Positions 45,657-56,771 of a stretch of DNA of 64,000 bases are shown piece by piece. The notes under the pieces are model-generated. The model saw only the letters and a list, made by a program, of their open reading frames with translations. It did not search any database and was not told the origin of the DNA. Position 1 is the stretch's first letter. Each line of letters begins with the position of its first letter. Origin of the DNA: Enterobacter cloacae complex sp. R_G8 (GTDB lineage Bacteria > Pseudomonadota > Gammaproteobacteria > Enterobacterales > Enterobacteriaceae); assembly GCF_024599795.1 (NCBI RefSeq), contig NZ_CP102246.1, forward strand, positions 2,604,001-2,668,000, written 5' to 3'. The translations under genes were made by a program, and so were the position numbers.

Positions 45657-46568
45657 GTGACCGATCCTGATTTCAATTTACTTGTCGCGCTTGACATCCT
45701 GCTGGCTGAAGCCAGCGTGGCGGGGGCGGCGCGGCGTCTTAATCTCAGCACCTCAGCCATGAGCCGTACGCTGAGCAGGCTTCGTGAGGTCACCGGCGAT
45801 CCGATTCTGGTGCGGGCCGGGCGTCAGATGGTGCTGACACCGTGGGCCGAAGCCACCCGGGATCGCGCCCGGCATGCGCTGCATGAGGCCAGGGCGGTGC
45901 TGCAGCCTTCAACGGACACGTTCCGGGCAGAAAATCTTGAACGGGTGTTTACCGTCAGAGCCAATGATGGCTTTGTGGTGGCGTTTGGCCCGTTGCTGAT
46001 TGCGGCCGTTGCGGAAGCAGCGCCGGACGTCTGTATTCGCTTTGCCCCGAAACCGGAGAAAACGTCGCGTTATCTGCGGGAAGGACTGGTTGACCTGGAA
46101 ATTGGTGTGCAGAGCAACATGGGGCCCGAAATTCGTCTGCAGCGGCTGTTTGAAGACCATTTCGTGGGCGCGGTACGCAAAGGGCATCCGCTGGCAGCGC
46201 TGCCAACAGTCAGCCTTGAGGATTATGTCGCCTGGGGTCATGTGGTGACCGCCCCGAACGGATCATCACACGGTTTTGTTGATGATGCCCTGGCCGCGCG
46301 GGGGATGAAACGCAAAATCGCCAGCGTGGTGCCCGGTTTTCCGACTGCGTTATCCGTGGCGCTGGCGTCCGATCTGATTGCGATGGTCCCGGCGTTGTAT
46401 CTGCTCAATCAACCGATGAGCGAGAATGTGCACATCTTTGAACTGCCATTTCCCACCCGCACCATTACCGTTTCACAGATGTGGCACCCGCGAATGGAGC
46501 AGGACCCGGGCCACCGGTGGCTCAGAGAGAAGGTGCTAGCGGTGTGCCATCAGTCGCGGCACCGATAA
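45657..46568 (+). CDS. LysR-family regulator, likely of the divergent MFS exporter
   Basis: The 303-residue product has the LysR DNA-binding domain ([20 protein letters not shown], then [23 protein letters not shown]) and an effector domain with [20 protein letters not shown]. It starts at GTG with GGAG six bases ahead. Divergent placement next to the MFS gene is the standard regulator-exporter pairing. The 3' end overlaps that of the convergent cusS gene by 33 bases, so strong transcription of one could affect the other. Confidence 0.87.
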   Translation: MTDPDFNLLVALDILLAEASVAGAARRLNLSTSAMSRTLSRLREVTGDPILVRAGRQMVLTPWAEATRDRARHALHEARAVLQPSTDTFRAENLERVFTVRANDGFVVAFGPLLIAAVAEAAPDVCIRFAPKPEKTSRYLREGLVDLEIGVQSNMGPEIRLQRLFEDHFVGAVRKGHPLAALPTVSLEDYVAWGHVVTAPNGSSHGFVDDALAARGMKRKIASVVPGFPTALSVALASDLIAMVPALYLLNQPMSENVHIFELPFPTRTITVSQMWHPRMEQDPGHRWLREKVLAVCHQSRHR

Positions 46569-47993
46569 TATAAAACGGGTCGACACGGCATCGGATTCCA
46601 CACGCACGTTGCCGTGATGCGCGGTGATGATGGATTTCACAATCGCCAGGCCGATCCCGCTGCCTTCGCCTTTTCGCTGTCTGGACGGATCCACCCGGTA
46701 AAAGCGGTCGAACAGCCGGGGCAAATGCGCTTCAGGAATAGGCTTGCCGGGGTTGGCAACGATCAGTTCGCACGCATTTTCCTTTTCGCTTACCGACACG
46801 GTCACCGTTTCTCCTTCCGGCGTATAGCGCAGGGCATTGGAGAGCAGGTTATTGATGGCTCTTCGGAACATCTGCGGATCGCCGTCTATCAGGCAAGGCG
46901 TCCCGTTAAAACGCAGCGTGATATGGCGTTCTTCCGCCCAGGCCTCGAAGAAATCAAAGACTTTCATCACCTCCGCGCTCAAATCAAAGGTTACCCGATC
47001 AGGGACCAGCTGATTATTATCCGCCTGGGCCAGGAACAGCATATCGCTGACCATGCGGGTCATCCGGTTGTACTCTTCCAGGCTGGAGTACAGCACATCC
47101 TCCAGCTCTTTCGGCGAGCGGTTCTGGCTTAACGCAATTTCCGTTTGCGTTACCAGATTGGTGATCGGGGTTCTGATCTCATGGGCGATATCGGCAGAGA
47201 AGTTTGCCTGACGGGTAAAGACATCCTCAATTTTTTCAATCATGTGGTTAAACGAGATCACCAGCTGTTCCAGCTCAACCGGCACCCGCGACGGCTCAAG
47301 CCTCGCATCCAGATTCTCTGAGGTGATATTTTTTATCGCATTGCTGACGTTACGCAGGGGCAGGTGTCCCTGACGAACCGCGATGCGAATGAGCAGAACA
47401 ATCAGCAGGCTGATCGCCACCGCGATGGCAATCAGGTTCTTTTTCAGCGCCTCGAGGTAGTGAAGATGAAAATTAATGGAGAGGCCGATCAGCATGACAT
47501 AGTGTTGTTCTTTTCCCTGCAATGTCGCCGTGCCGGAAGAGGCGATAATCCGGTACGTTTCCATCTTCATCTCGGACCCGGCGTGCATCGCCTTGCCAGC
47601 ATCCTCCACCGTCCAGAGAAAGACATCCTGCGCGCGGCGATGGGCGCTGAAATCCGCGGTATTCACCGCTGGCCGGATGGCCTCGCCCTGTGAGCTGAAG
47701 AGCACATTGCCACGGGGATCGAGCAGCAGGACGGCAACGTTGCGATAGCTGGCAAGCGACTCTTTGATTTTGCTGATTTTCTTTTCATCCGGATCCGCGG
47801 GCGACTGCAGTATGCGGTGCATGGCGCGGCTGATTTGTTGCAGATCGCTGATATCCTGCTCGGCAAAGTGTTTTTCAACGGAGTGGAGCATAAACCAGGT
47901 AAACGCGAAAAAAGCCAGAATGGTGGAGAGACTGATAAAGAACGTCAGGCGCAGAGCCAGGGAGAAGGGGCGTCTGGCGGGCTTACTGTGCAT
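46536..47993 (-). CDS. cusS: Copper/silver-sensing histidine kinase CusS
   Basis: CusS senses periplasmic copper(I) or silver(I) and phosphorylates CusR. The 485-residue protein has a first membrane helix (about 14-37), a periplasmic sensor domain (38-185), a second helix (about 187-207) and HAMP. The HisKA H-box is [16 protein letters not shown], and the ATPase has the N-box [16 protein letters not shown] and the G-box [13 protein letters not shown]. Length and domain order match E. coli CusS (about 480). Its start overlaps the cusR 3' end by 11 bases, so the pair is coupled. Confidence 0.94.
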   Translation of the reverse strand: MHSKPARRPFSLALRLTFFISLSTILAFFAFTWFMLHSVEKHFAEQDISDLQQISRAMHRILQSPADPDEKKISKIKESLASYRNVAVLLLDPRGNVLFSSQGEAIRPAVNTADFSAHRRAQDVFLWTVEDAGKAMHAGSEMKMETYRIIASSGTATLQGKEQHYVMLIGLSINFHLHYLEALKKNLIAIAVAISLLIVLLIRIAVRQGHLPLRNVSNAIKNITSENLDARLEPSRVPVELEQLVISFNHMIEKIEDVFTRQANFSADIAHEIRTPITNLVTQTEIALSQNRSPKELEDVLYSSLEEYNRMTRMVSDMLFLAQADNNQLVPDRVTFDLSAEVMKVFDFFEAWAEERHITLRFNGTPCLIDGDPQMFRRAINNLLSNALRYTPEGETVTVSVSEKENACELIVANPGKPIPEAHLPRLFDRFYRVDPSRQRKGEGSGIGLAIVKSIITAHHGNVRVESDAVSTRFILSVPRLMAHR

Positions 47994-48666
47994 CCGGAAC
48001 CTCCAGCATATAGCCCACGCCGCGCACCGTCTGGATCAGCTTCGGTTCATAATCGTTGTCGATTTTGGCGCGTAACCGCTTCACCGCGACGTCAATCGCG
48101 TTGGTGTCGCTGTCGAAATTCATGTCCCAGACCTGCGCAGCAATCAGCGAGCGGGGCAGCACTTCACCCTGATGGCGAACAAAAAACTCCAGCAGGCTGA
48201 ACTCTTTGCTGGTGAGCAGAATGCGGTTTCCGGCGCGGTTTACCTTTCGTGATACGAGGTCGATGCTCAGATCTGCCACCGTAAACTGGCTCTCGGCGAT
48301 CACCGTATTGCCGCGTCGTAACAGCGTTCTGACCCGGGCGAGCAGCTCAGCAAAGGCAAAGGGCTTAACCAGGTAATCATCCGCCCCCAGTTCCAGGCCT
48401 TTCACCCGGTGTTCAATGGTGCCGAGAGCCGACAGCAACAGGACCGGCATTCCCTTTCCGGCAGAACGGAGCATGCGGATGATATCCCAGCCGTTCACAT
48501 CAGGGAGCATGATATCCAGAATGAGCAGGTCATAATCGGCGGTCATGGCGAGATGGTAGCCTGTCAGGCCGTTGTCAGCGCGATCCACCACAAAGCCCGC
48601 TTCCGTAAGCCCTTTGCTGAGGTACTCACCGGTTTTAATTTCGTCTTCAACAATCAATATTTTCAT
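47983..48666 (-). CDS. cusR: Copper-responsive response regulator CusR
   Basis: CusR is an OmpR-family activator of cusCFBA. The 227-residue protein has a receiver domain with phosphorylated D51 in [10 protein letters not shown], the switch Lys in [15 protein letters not shown], and a C-terminal winged helix with [20 protein letters not shown] and [15 protein letters not shown]. The sequence closely follows E. coli CusR. I start at the ATG at 48666; a GTG one codon before is equally possible. It is divergent from cusC, with the CusR box between them. Confidence 0.96.
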   Translation of the reverse strand: MKILIVEDEIKTGEYLSKGLTEAGFVVDRADNGLTGYHLAMTADYDLLILDIMLPDVNGWDIIRMLRSAGKGMPVLLLSALGTIEHRVKGLELGADDYLVKPFAFAELLARVRTLLRRGNTVIAESQFTVADLSIDLVSRKVNRAGNRILLTSKEFSLLEFFVRHQGEVLPRSLIAAQVWDMNFDSDTNAIDVAVKRLRAKIDNDYEPKLIQTVRGVGYMLEVPDAQ

Positions 48667-48736
48667 CACGCTTCCCCGACTGGCTGCTCAGCACATTCTA
48701 TTGCACCCGCGACCGTTAACAATGACTTACGCCATA

Positions 48737-48754
48737 AATGACAACATTGTCATT
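48737..48754. promoter_or_regulatory. CusR box in the cusR / cusC divergent promoter
   Basis: AATGACAA-CA-TTGTCATT is a perfect palindrome with a two-base spacer and corresponds to the E. coli CusR box (AAAATGACAANNTTGTCATTTT). It lies 70 bases from the cusR start and about 75 from the cusC start, so it can serve both directions. Confidence 0.93.
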
Positions 48755-48828
48755 ATCCTGTCACCCGTCAAACAGGACGCGTTCAGTAGAGTAGCCCTAA
48801 AAATACTCTGGAATTCATCTGAACCGTT

Positions 48829-50214
48829 ATGTTCCTGTTAAAACGACTAAGCATCACTACGGTATTTATCCTGGCAGGATGCGTCTCGCTGGCCCCTGAA
48901 TACCAGCGCCCGGCGTCACCGGTACCCCAGCAGTTTTCGCTCTCGCGTAACAGCCTGACGCCTGTGGAAGGCCTGTATCAGGACACCGGCTGGCGCAACT
49001 TCTTCGTCGATCCGCAAATCGCGGGATTGATTACAGAGGCCCTGAAGAACAACCGCGATATAAAAATGGCCGCGCTGAAGGTTGAAGAGGCCCGGGCGCA
49101 GTTCAACGTGACGGATTCGGATCGTTATCCTCAGTTGAACGCCTCCGCGGACATCACTTACAGCGGGGGGCTAAAGAGTGACAAACCCACTTCCCGGCAG
49201 TACGACGCGGGACTGTCGCTTAGCTACGAACTCGACTTTTTCGGCAAGCTAAAGAACATGAGCGATGCCGACCGACAAAACTTTTTCGCCAGCGAAGAAG
49301 CCCGTCGTGCCGTGCATATTTTGCTTGTCGCTAATGTGTCGCAGAGCTATTTCAACCAACAACTGGCCTACAAACAGCTGCGTATCGCGCGCGATACGCT
49401 GTCAAATTATCAGCAGTCTTACGCCTTCGTTGAGCAACAGCTGGTGACGGGAAGCACGAACGTGCTGGCGCTGGAACAGGCACGGGGGCAGATCGAAAGC
49501 ACCCGGGCAGAAATTGCCAAAAGAGAGGGGGAGCTGGCACAGGCCAATAATGCCTTACAACTGGTCCTCGGAACGTATCGCGCGCTACCGGGCGACAGCG
49601 GAATGAACGCCAGCGATATTGCGCCGGTAACGCTACCGCCCCATCTTTCATCGGCAATATTGCTCCAGCGCCCGGATATTATGGAGGCGGAGTATCAGCT
49701 TAAAGCGGCCGATGCGAATATTGGCGCGGCGCGCGCGGCCTTTTTCCCGTCCATCTCCCTGACCAGTGGGCTTTCAACGGGTAGCACGGAATTATCTGGC
49801 CTCTTCACGTCCGGCAGCGGCATGTGGAACGTTATTCCCAAAATAGACATTCCCATTTTTAATGCGGGCAGGAATAAAGCCAACCTGAAGCTGGCCGAAA
49901 TTCGCCAGCAGCAGTCGGTTGTGAATTACGAACAAAAAATTCAGTCCGCCTTTAAACAGGTCGCCGACGCGCTCGCGCTGCGGGACAGCCTCAGCCAGCA
50001 GCTTGCTGCGCAACAGCGGTATCTTGATTCGCTAAACATCACCCTGCAGCGTGCCAGAGGGTTATATACCCGCGGTGCGGTCAGTTATATCGAAGTATTA
50101 GACGCGGAACGTGCGCTGTTTTCCACGCAACAAAACATTCTCGACCTTATTTATGCCCGACAGGTTAATGAAATTAATCTCTTCACCGCGCTGGGCGGCG
50201 GTTGGGTCGAATAA
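48829..50214 (+). CDS. cusC: Outer-membrane channel CusC of the copper/silver efflux system
   Basis: CusC is a trimeric TolC-type channel that completes the CusCBA efflux path through the outer membrane. The 461-residue lipoprotein precursor has a lipobox ending LAGC with modified C18, then the OEP fold: two repeats with long alpha-helical hairpins (about 60-215 and 265-420). They include TGWRNFFVDPQIAGLITEAL, ALEQARGQIESTRAEIA and FSTQQNILDLIYARQ. It is the first gene of cusCFBA; cusF begins 27 bases later. Confidence 0.94.
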   Translation: MFLLKRLSITTVFILAGCVSLAPEYQRPASPVPQQFSLSRNSLTPVEGLYQDTGWRNFFVDPQIAGLITEALKNNRDIKMAALKVEEARAQFNVTDSDRYPQLNASADITYSGGLKSDKPTSRQYDAGLSLSYELDFFGKLKNMSDADRQNFFASEEARRAVHILLVANVSQSYFNQQLAYKQLRIARDTLSNYQQSYAFVEQQLVTGSTNVLALEQARGQIESTRAEIAKREGELAQANNALQLVLGTYRALPGDSGMNASDIAPVTLPPHLSSAILLQRPDIMEAEYQLKAADANIGAARAAFFPSISLTSGLSTGSTELSGLFTSGSGMWNVIPKIDIPIFNAGRNKANLKLAEIRQQQSVVNYEQKIQSAFKQVADALALRDSLSQQLAAQQRYLDSLNITLQRARGLYTRGAVSYIEVLDAERALFSTQQNILDLIYARQVNEINLFTALGGGWVE

Positions 50215-50241
50215 CCTCAGTTAACTCAACAGGAAAATAAT

Positions 50242-50583
50242 ATGCGTAATTCAATGAAGGCCGTTGTATTCGGTGCGATCTCCATGATGTTTTCTGCCGG
50301 CCTGCAGGCCGAGGTTCATCAGCATGCAGAGATGAGTGCTGCCAGCGAAGGGGCCACAGAGCAGGTTGTCTCCGGGACTGGCATCGTGAAGGACATTGAT
50401 CTCACAAACAAAAAGGTCACGATTGCTCATGAAGCCATCCCGGAAATTGGCTGGCCCGCCATGACCATGCGTTTCACCTTTACTGACGCAGACGAAAGTA
50501 TTAAGGCCGTAAAAGTCGGCAACCGCGTTAATTTTTCTTTTGTGCAGCAGGGCAAAATCTCTTTACTCAAGAGCATTAAATAG
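50242..50583 (+). CDS. cusF: Periplasmic copper/silver chaperone CusF
   Basis: CusF is a small OB-fold metallochaperone that hands Cu(I) or Ag(I) to CusB. The 113-residue precursor has a signal peptide (1-23, ending LQA). All metal-site residues are present: H63, W71, M74 and M76 in the stretch IAHEAIPEIGWPAMTM, where the Trp caps the metal by a cation-pi contact. It lies between cusC and cusB as in E. coli. The cusB start is 11 bases downstream. Confidence 0.96.
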   Translation: MRNSMKAVVFGAISMMFSAGLQAEVHQHAEMSAASEGATEQVVSGTGIVKDIDLTNKKVTIAHEAIPEIGWPAMTMRFTFTDADESIKAVKVGNRVNFSFVQQGKISLLKSIK

Positions 50584-50594
50584 CGAGACACGGC

Positions 50595-51836
50595 ATGGCA
50601 TCGTTAAAGGTTAAATATGCTGCAATGATGATCGGCAGCCTTCTCGCGGGAGGGCTGATTGCAGTGACGGCGTGGCAGTATATTTATGCTGCAGAAAAAA
50701 CAGAAAATACCCCGCCGGAACGAAAGGTGCTTTTCTGGTATGACCCGATGAAGCCCGACGTTAAATTCGATAAGCCCGGTAAATCGCCGTTTATGGATAT
50801 GGATCTGGTGCCGAAATACGCGGATGAAAATGACGATAAAAGCGGTGCCGGTATCCGTATTGATCCGACGCAGGTTCAGAACCTGGGATTAAAAACGCAA
50901 AAAGTCACCCGCGGCACGCTGAATTATGCCCAGACTATCCCGGCCAATGTCAGTTATAACGAATATCAGTTTGTTATCGTGCAGGCGCGCTCCGAAGGCT
51001 TTGTGGAGAAGGTGTATCCCCTGACGACAGGCGATCGTGTAAAGAAAGGCACGCCGCTCATCGACATCACCATTCCGGAGTGGGTGGAAGCGCAGAGTGA
51101 GTTCCTCCTGTTGTCCGGAACCGGTGGCACGCCCACGCAGCTGAAAGGGGTGCTTGAACGGCTTCGTCTGGCAGGCATGCCGGAAGCGGATATTCAGAGG
51201 TTACGCTCGACCCGCACGGTCCAGACCCGGTTTACCATCAACGCGCCGATTGACGGGGTGATCACCGCGTTTGACCTGCGTAACGGAATGAATATTTCGA
51301 AAGATAAGGTCGTGGCGCAGATTCAGGGGATGGATCCGGTGTGGATCAGCGCGGCCATACCTGAATCCATCGCGTATCTGCTGAAAGACGCCTCGCAGTT
51401 TGCCATTTCGGTCCCGGCGTATCCGGACACATCGTTTCACGTTGAAAAATGGAACATTTTGCCAAGCGTCGATCCTGCCACCCGTACGCTGCAGGTTCGC
51501 TTGCAGGTTTCCAACAAAGATGAACGGCTTAAGCCGGGTATGAATGCGTATCTGAAGCTGAACACCCAAAGTCAGGAGATGCTGTTGATCCCCTCCCAGG
51601 CCGTTATCGACACGGGTAAAGAACAGCGGGTCATCACCGTTGATGCGGAGGGCCGGTTTGTGCCGAAGCGGATCCACGTTCTGCACGAATCTCAGCAGCA
51701 GTCCGGCGTAGGATCCGGCCTCAGCGAAGGGGAGTCGGTGGTAGTCAGCGGTCTGTTCCTGATTGATTCCGAAGCCAATATTACCGGTGCGCTGGAGCGT
51801 ATGCGTCAGCCTGAAAAGAGTCATTCAGGTCATTGA
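50595..51836 (+). CDS. cusB: Periplasmic adaptor CusB of the copper/silver efflux system
   Basis: CusB is the membrane-fusion protein that bridges CusA and CusC and gates CusA by binding metal from CusF. The 413-residue protein has an N-terminal hydrophobic segment (about 10-28) and a metal-binding stretch with the key methionines in [10 protein letters not shown] and [14 protein letters not shown]. Barrel-sandwich, alpha-hairpin, beta-barrel and membrane-proximal domains follow. The C-terminus ends in SGH, near a second His-rich patch. The cusA start is 10 bases after the stop codon. Confidence 0.94.
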   Translation: MASLKVKYAAMMIGSLLAGGLIAVTAWQYIYAAEKTENTPPERKVLFWYDPMKPDVKFDKPGKSPFMDMDLVPKYADENDDKSGAGIRIDPTQVQNLGLKTQKVTRGTLNYAQTIPANVSYNEYQFVIVQARSEGFVEKVYPLTTGDRVKKGTPLIDITIPEWVEAQSEFLLLSGTGGTPTQLKGVLERLRLAGMPEADIQRLRSTRTVQTRFTINAPIDGVITAFDLRNGMNISKDKVVAQIQGMDPVWISAAIPESIAYLLKDASQFAISVPAYPDTSFHVEKWNILPSVDPATRTLQVRLQVSNKDERLKPGMNAYLKLNTQSQEMLLIPSQAVIDTGKEQRVITVDAEGRFVPKRIHVLHESQQQSGVGSGLSEGESVVVSGLFLIDSEANITGALERMRQPEKSHSGH

Positions 51837-51846
51837 GGAGACGACG

Positions 51847-54800
51847 ATGATTGCATGGATTATCCGGCGCGCCGTCGCCAACCGTTTCCTGGTGATGATG
51901 GGCGCGCTATTTCTGAGCGTCTGGGGAACATGGACCATCATCAATACGCCGGTGGATGCCTTACCCGATCTGTCTGATGTTCAGGTGATCATTAAAACCA
52001 GCTACCCCGGCCAGGCGCCGCAAATTGTCGAAAACCAGGTGACGTATCCGCTCACCACCACCATGCTGTCGGTGCCGGGTGCGAAGACCGTGCGCGGGTT
52101 TTCACAGTTTGGTGACTCCTATGTGTACGTTATTTTTGAAGACGGGACCGATCTCTACTGGGCCCGCTCGCGCGTACTGGAATATCTCAATCAGGTTCAG
52201 GGGAAACTGCCTGCCGGCGTCAGTTCGGAAATAGGGCCAGATGCCACAGGTGTGGGCTGGATCTTTGAATATGCGCTGGTGGATCGCAGCGGAAAACACG
52301 ACCTATCCGAACTGCGTTCCCTGCAGGACTGGTTCCTGAAATTTGAGCTGAAAACCATCCCGAACGTGGCGGAAGTGGCCTCGGTCGGCGGGGTGGTGAA
52401 GCAGTATCAGATCCAGATCAATCCGCTGAAACTGGCGCAATACGGCATCAGTCTGGCAGACGTTAAGCAGGCCCTGGGATCGTCTAATCAGGAAGCAGGG
52501 GGCTCATCGGTCGAAATCGCGGAAGCAGAGTATATGGTCCGGGCCAGCGGCTATCTGCAGACCATTGATGATTTCAATAACATCGTCCTGAAAACCAACG
52601 AGAACGGGGTTCCGGTTTATCTGCGAGATGTTGCTCGCGTACAAACCGGACCTGAAATGCGGCGCGGGATCGCCGAGCTTAACGGGCAGGGAGAGGTCGC
52701 GGGCGGCGTGGTGATCCTGCGTTCGGGTAAAAACGCGCGTGAAGTGATTACCGCGGTAAAAGATAAACTGGAGACGCTGAAGGCCAGCCTGCCGGAAGGT
52801 GTTGAGATTGTTACCACGTACGATCGCAGCCAGTTGATTGACCGGGCCATCGATAACCTGAGTTATAAACTGCTGGAAGAGTTTATTGTGGTGGCCATCG
52901 TCTGCGCGCTGTTTCTCTGGCATGTGCGCTCTGCGTTGGTGGCGATTATCTCGCTGCCGCTAGGCCTGTGTATTGCCTTTATCGTCATGCATTTCCAGGG
53001 GCTGAACGCCAATATTATGTCCCTGGGAGGAATTGCCATTGCCGTGGGGGCGATGGTGGATGCCGCCATTGTGATGATTGAAAACGCGCATAAACGGCTG
53101 GAGGAGTGGGATCATCAGCACCCTGGCGAGCAGATAGATAACGCGACCCGCTGGAAGGTGATCACCAACGCCTCCGTTGAAGTAGGCCCCGCGCTGTTTA
53201 TCAGCCTGCTGATCATCACCTTATCGTTCATCCCTATTTTTACCCTCGAAGGTCAGGAAGGGCGGCTGTTTGGTCCGCTGGCGTTCACCAAAACGTACGC
53301 GATGGCAGGTGCAGCCGCGCTGGCCATTATCGTCATTCCCATTCTGATGGGCTTCTGGATCCGGGGGAAAATTCCCGCCGAGAGCAGTAACCCGCTGAAC
53401 CGGCTGCTGATTAAAGCCTATCATCCGCTGCTGCTGCGGGTGCTTCACTGGCCAAAAACAACCTTGCTGGTGGCGGCCTTGTCGATCTTCACGGTTGCCT
53501 GGCCACTGAGTCAGGTGGGCGGCGAATTCCTGCCGAAGATAAATGAGGGCGATCTGCTGTATATGCCGTCAACGCTGCCGGGCGTTTCTCCGGCTGAAGC
53601 GGCTGCGCTGTTGCAGACCACGGACAAGCTCATCAAAACCGTGCCTGAAGTGGCCTCTGTGTTTGGCAAGACCGGTAAGGCAGAGACCGCAACAGATCCC
53701 GCACCGCTCGAAATGGTGGAAACCACCATTCAGCTGAAACCCGAGGATCAGTGGCGGCCCGGGATGACGATTGACAAGATTATTGACGAACTCGATAAAA
53801 CCGTCCGCCTGCCGGGTCTGGCTAACCTCTGGGTACCACCAATCCGTAACCGCATCGACATGCTTTCTACCGGGATTAAAAGCCCAATCGGCATCAAGGT
53901 GTCAGGTACCGTTCTGTCGGATATCGACGCCACGGCGCAGAGTATTGAAACGGTCGCCAAAACCGTACCTGGCGTGGTGTCTGCGCTCGCAGAGCGGCTG
54001 GAAGGGGGGCGTTACATTGATGTGGATATCAATCGCGAAAAAGCGTCCCGCTACGGTATGACGGTGGGGGATGTGCAGCTGTTCGTCTCCTCCGCCATTG
54101 GTGGCGAGACGGTAGGGGAAACGGTTGAGGGCGTGGCCCGGTACCCGATTAATATTCGTTATCCTCAGGACTACCGGAACAGCCCGCAGGCACTGAAAGA
54201 GATGCCGATCCTGACCCCGATGAAGCAGCAAATCACGCTGGGGGATGTGGCGGATATTCGTGTCGTTTCTGGTCCGACGATGCTGAAAACGGAAAATGCC
54301 CGACCAACCAGCTGGATCTATATTGATGCCCGCGGCAGGGATATGGTGTCGGTGGTCAATGACCTTAAGACGACCATCAGCCAGAACGTGAAGCTGAGAC
54401 CGGGAACCAGCGTGTCGTTCTCCGGGCAGTTTGAGCTGCTTGAGCATGCCAACAGGAAGCTAAAGCTGATGGTGCCGATGACGGTGATGATCATCTTCAT
54501 TCTGCTCTATCTGGCGTTCCGACGCGTTGACGAAGCCTTGCTGATCCTGATGAGTCTGCCGTTCGCTCTGGTCGGTGGGATCTGGTTCCTGTACTGGCAG
54601 GGCTTTCATATGTCTGTCGCCACCGGCACCGGATTTATTGCCCTTGCCGGGGTGGCGGCCGAGTTTGGCGTGGTGATGCTGATGTATCTGCGCCATGCCA
54701 TCGAAGCGAACCCGGCCTTATCCCGACGGGAGACGTTCACCGCACAAGCGTTGGATGACGCGTTGTACCATGGCGCGGTCCTGCGTGTCCGGCCCAAGGC

Positions 54801-54987
54801 AATGACGGTGGCGGTCATTATTGCGGGTCTGTTGCCTATTCTCTGGGGGACCGGCGCGGGTTCAGAAGTGATGAGCCGGATCGCCGCGCCGATGATTGGC
54901 GGGATGATCACCGCGCCGCTGCTGTCGCTGTTTATCATTCCGGCGGCGTATAAGCTTATCTGGTTGCGCAGGTATAAAAAGCAATAA
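51847..54987 (+). CDS. cusA: Heavy-metal RND efflux pump CusA
   Basis: CusA is the proton-driven trimeric inner-membrane pump that exports Cu(I) and Ag(I). The product has 1046 residues (E. coli about 1047). It shows the RND architecture: helix 1, the first large periplasmic domain (with [19 protein letters not shown]), helices 2-6 with [23 protein letters not shown] (the proton-relay Asp region), the second periplasmic domain (with [22 protein letters not shown]) and helices 8-12. Methionine-rich positions of the metal pathway are present ([19 protein letters not shown]). I place the start at MIAWIIRR, after a GAGGAG site; a longer open frame upstream overlaps cusB. Confidence 0.95.
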   Translation: MIAWIIRRAVANRFLVMMGALFLSVWGTWTIINTPVDALPDLSDVQVIIKTSYPGQAPQIVENQVTYPLTTTMLSVPGAKTVRGFSQFGDSYVYVIFEDGTDLYWARSRVLEYLNQVQGKLPAGVSSEIGPDATGVGWIFEYALVDRSGKHDLSELRSLQDWFLKFELKTIPNVAEVASVGGVVKQYQIQINPLKLAQYGISLADVKQALGSSNQEAGGSSVEIAEAEYMVRASGYLQTIDDFNNIVLKTNENGVPVYLRDVARVQTGPEMRRGIAELNGQGEVAGGVVILRSGKNAREVITAVKDKLETLKASLPEGVEIVTTYDRSQLIDRAIDNLSYKLLEEFIVVAIVCALFLWHVRSALVAIISLPLGLCIAFIVMHFQGLNANIMSLGGIAIAVGAMVDAAIVMIENAHKRLEEWDHQHPGEQIDNATRWKVITNASVEVGPALFISLLIITLSFIPIFTLEGQEGRLFGPLAFTKTYAMAGAAALAIIVIPILMGFWIRGKIPAESSNPLNRLLIKAYHPLLLRVLHWPKTTLLVAALSIFTVAWPLSQVGGEFLPKINEGDLLYMPSTLPGVSPAEAAALLQTTDKLIKTVPEVASVFGKTGKAETATDPAPLEMVETTIQLKPEDQWRPGMTIDKIIDELDKTVRLPGLANLWVPPIRNRIDMLSTGIKSPIGIKVSGTVLSDIDATAQSIETVAKTVPGVVSALAERLEGGRYIDVDINREKASRYGMTVGDVQLFVSSAIGGETVGETVEGVARYPINIRYPQDYRNSPQALKEMPILTPMKQQITLGDVADIRVVSGPTMLKTENARPTSWIYIDARGRDMVSVVNDLKTTISQNVKLRPGTSVSFSGQFELLEHANRKLKLMVPMTVMIIFILLYLAFRRVDEALLILMSLPFALVGGIWFLYWQGFHMSVATGTGFIALAGVAAEFGVVMLMYLRHAIEANPALSRRETFTAQALDDALYHGAVLRVRPKAMTVAVIIAGLLPILWGTGAGSEVMSRIAAPMIGGMITAPLLSLFIIPAAYKLIWLRRYKKQ

Positions 54988-54990
54988 AGA

Positions 54991-55017
54991 AATCCCGCCG
55001 GTAGCGGCGGGATTTTT
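54991..55017 (+). terminator. Rho-independent terminator of cusCFBA
   Basis: AATCCCGCCG and CGGCGGGATT form a perfect 10-bp stem with a GTAG loop, directly followed by a run of five T, four bases after the cusA stop codon. Confidence 0.93.
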
Positions 55018-55030
55018 ATGGAATAAATGT

Positions 55031-55657
55031 CTAACTCGTCTGGCTGATAAGCTTGCGCCAGACTCTGTTATGCAAAGTAAATAGCAGCATCTTATAGAAA
55101 GCGGTAGAGAAGATACAACTGCCGCTAAGCCCAAGCATGACAATACTCACCAGCGCTGCGGTCAGGCTGACGCCCGGAGAAGAACTACCGCTCAGCGCGG
55201 CCAGCAGATAGGCTGCCGTTAATACCAGGCTTAGCACCGCCAGCGTAAGATGTAACCGCACGGCGCGCATGCTACCTTTGCCAATCATAAACATCGTCAC
55301 GCCGTTAATGCCGGCGAACAGCAGGGCGACAAGCACAACCCACACGAATACGCGTTCGGCTGGCTGGCCTAGTGCGGCGACTACGCCATACCCCAGCCAC
55401 AGCTGCGGAATGGCGAAACTGACAATTACCCCGAGCGTACTGACCGCCGCTGGAATACCCATAGTATGTAGCCCCACAGGCTTACCCATTTCATCGGCCA
55501 GCTGCGTCTTCAGCTGCTGCAGCTGTGTCGGGGCAGCATGGTTTATGCTGGCGGCCGCCTCGTTACAGTGTTGCAGGCGACGGGATATTCTTTTAATCAT
55601 ATGAATCATCAACGTTTCAGCCTGTTTCCATGGAAGCAACAAATGATTAAATTTCAC
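55031..55657 (-). CDS. Inner-membrane protein of unknown function, downstream of an AraC-type gene
   Basis: The 208-residue protein has a soluble N-terminal region of about 65 residues (with HAAPTQLQQLKTQLADEMGK) and four hydrophobic helices (about 70-90, 100-123, 133-157 and 165-195). I do not recognise a family. The GTG start overlaps the end of the araC-family gene by 11 bases. An ATG at 55609 (MIHMIKR) or 55600 could also be used; none has a strong ribosome site, so translation probably depends on coupling. Co-transcription with the regulator suggests a shared function, which is unknown. Confidence 0.6.
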   Translation of the reverse strand: MKFNHLLLPWKQAETLMIHMIKRISRRLQHCNEAAASINHAAPTQLQQLKTQLADEMGKPVGLHTMGIPAAVSTLGVIVSFAIPQLWLGYGVVAALGQPAERVFVWVVLVALLFAGINGVTMFMIGKGSMRAVRLHLTLAVLSLVLTAAYLLAALSGSSSPGVSLTAALVSIVMLGLSGSCIFSTAFYKMLLFTLHNRVWRKLISQTS

Positions 55658-56561
55658 CGGCTGACTTTCTCAGCACGGTAATATCCCTCTTAGGCGACTC
55701 ACCAAACATCCGCGTATATTCCCGGCTGAAATGGGATAAGCTTTCGTAACCGACAGCATAGGCCGCTGTGGTGACATCGTAATGCTCATTCAGCATGAGT
55801 CGTCTGGCTTCATTGAGGCGCAGCCATTTCTGATACTGGAGCGGACTCATTCCCGCAAGCTGCCTGAAATGTCGGTGGAAAGAGGGCGTGCTCATCTGAA
55901 CCCGACTCGCCAGCTCCTCGATGCGTAAAGGCGAAGCAATATGGGTCTTTAACCAGTCGATAGCTTTACCGATACGGTAGCCATGGCCGTCTACTGCTGC
56001 AATCTGTCTGAGATGATCGGACCGATCGCTCATTAAAAGCCGGTAATGTATCTCCCGTTGAATCAGCGGGCTGAGAACAGGAATGGCTTCAGGCTCGTCA
56101 AGCAATGAAAGCAGGCGGCAGAAAGGCTCCAGCAAAACATCTGTCATGGTTCCTATACCGACACCTGTTCCCGGATCACGTTTTTTCACTGGCGGCAGGC
56201 CGCCCTGCGTAATTAATTCCATCAGCACGCGTTGGTCAAGTTTATAGGCTATGCCGACGCACGGCCGAGATGCTGATGCGTGTAACACTTCCGAACTGGC
56301 TGGTAAGTCGAGAGAAGTGATCAGGAATTTTTTCGCATTATAGGTATAAGGTTCGCCTCCAACCCACATTATCTTCTCGCCGTCAGCCACCAGAACGATA
56401 CTCGGTGGCACCAGGCAGCTCACCGGAGGAGCAGGTTCGTTTCGCCGGAATAATTCCAGCCCTTCGACAGCGGTGGGAAAATCACCGGTATCGGGCGTGC
56501 GCTGAGCAATATTCCGCGAGAGTTCGTCGAGTCGTTTCTCAACCGACTTGTTTGAAATCAT
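55647..56561 (-). CDS. AraC-family regulator with AraC_N (YqhC-like) domain
   Basis: The 304-residue protein has an N-terminal effector domain of the AraC_N type (about 25-180, with CLVPPSIVLVADGEKIMWVGGEPYTY shortened in the same way as YqhC relatives). A C-terminal double helix-turn-helix follows (about 200-300, with IEELASRVQMSTPSFHRHFRQL and AAYAVGYESLSHFSREYTRMFG). YqhC of E. coli activates aldehyde-reductase genes on exposure to reactive aldehydes; the aldo-keto reductase and oxidoreductases nearby make a similar role likely, by inference. The ATG used here has GAGG eight bases ahead. It is divergent from the exported alpha/beta hydrolase with a 210-base AT-rich gap. Confidence 0.85.
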   Translation of the reverse strand: MISNKSVEKRLDELSRNIAQRTPDTGDFPTAVEGLELFRRNEPAPPVSCLVPPSIVLVADGEKIMWVGGEPYTYNAKKFLITSLDLPASSEVLHASASRPCVGIAYKLDQRVLMELITQGGLPPVKKRDPGTGVGIGTMTDVLLEPFCRLLSLLDEPEAIPVLSPLIQREIHYRLLMSDRSDHLRQIAAVDGHGYRIGKAIDWLKTHIASPLRIEELASRVQMSTPSFHRHFRQLAGMSPLQYQKWLRLNEARRLMLNEHYDVTTAAYAVGYESLSHFSREYTRMFGESPKRDITVLRKSAGEI

Positions 56562-56771
56562 CTGTAACGCCTCACATTTGTTGCGTCTATGCAACCCCGT
56601 CAACGTACCTGTTATTAATACTCAAATATACGGTTTGGCCTCAGGTTAATAGGATCGGGCAAATAATGCAGAGTATTTTAATAACATATTTCTTTAATGA
56701 TATTCAAAATAGCAACAACGCAACCCGTACCGAATTCGGTTCCTGAAAATTTAATGTAAGGTTTTGATATC

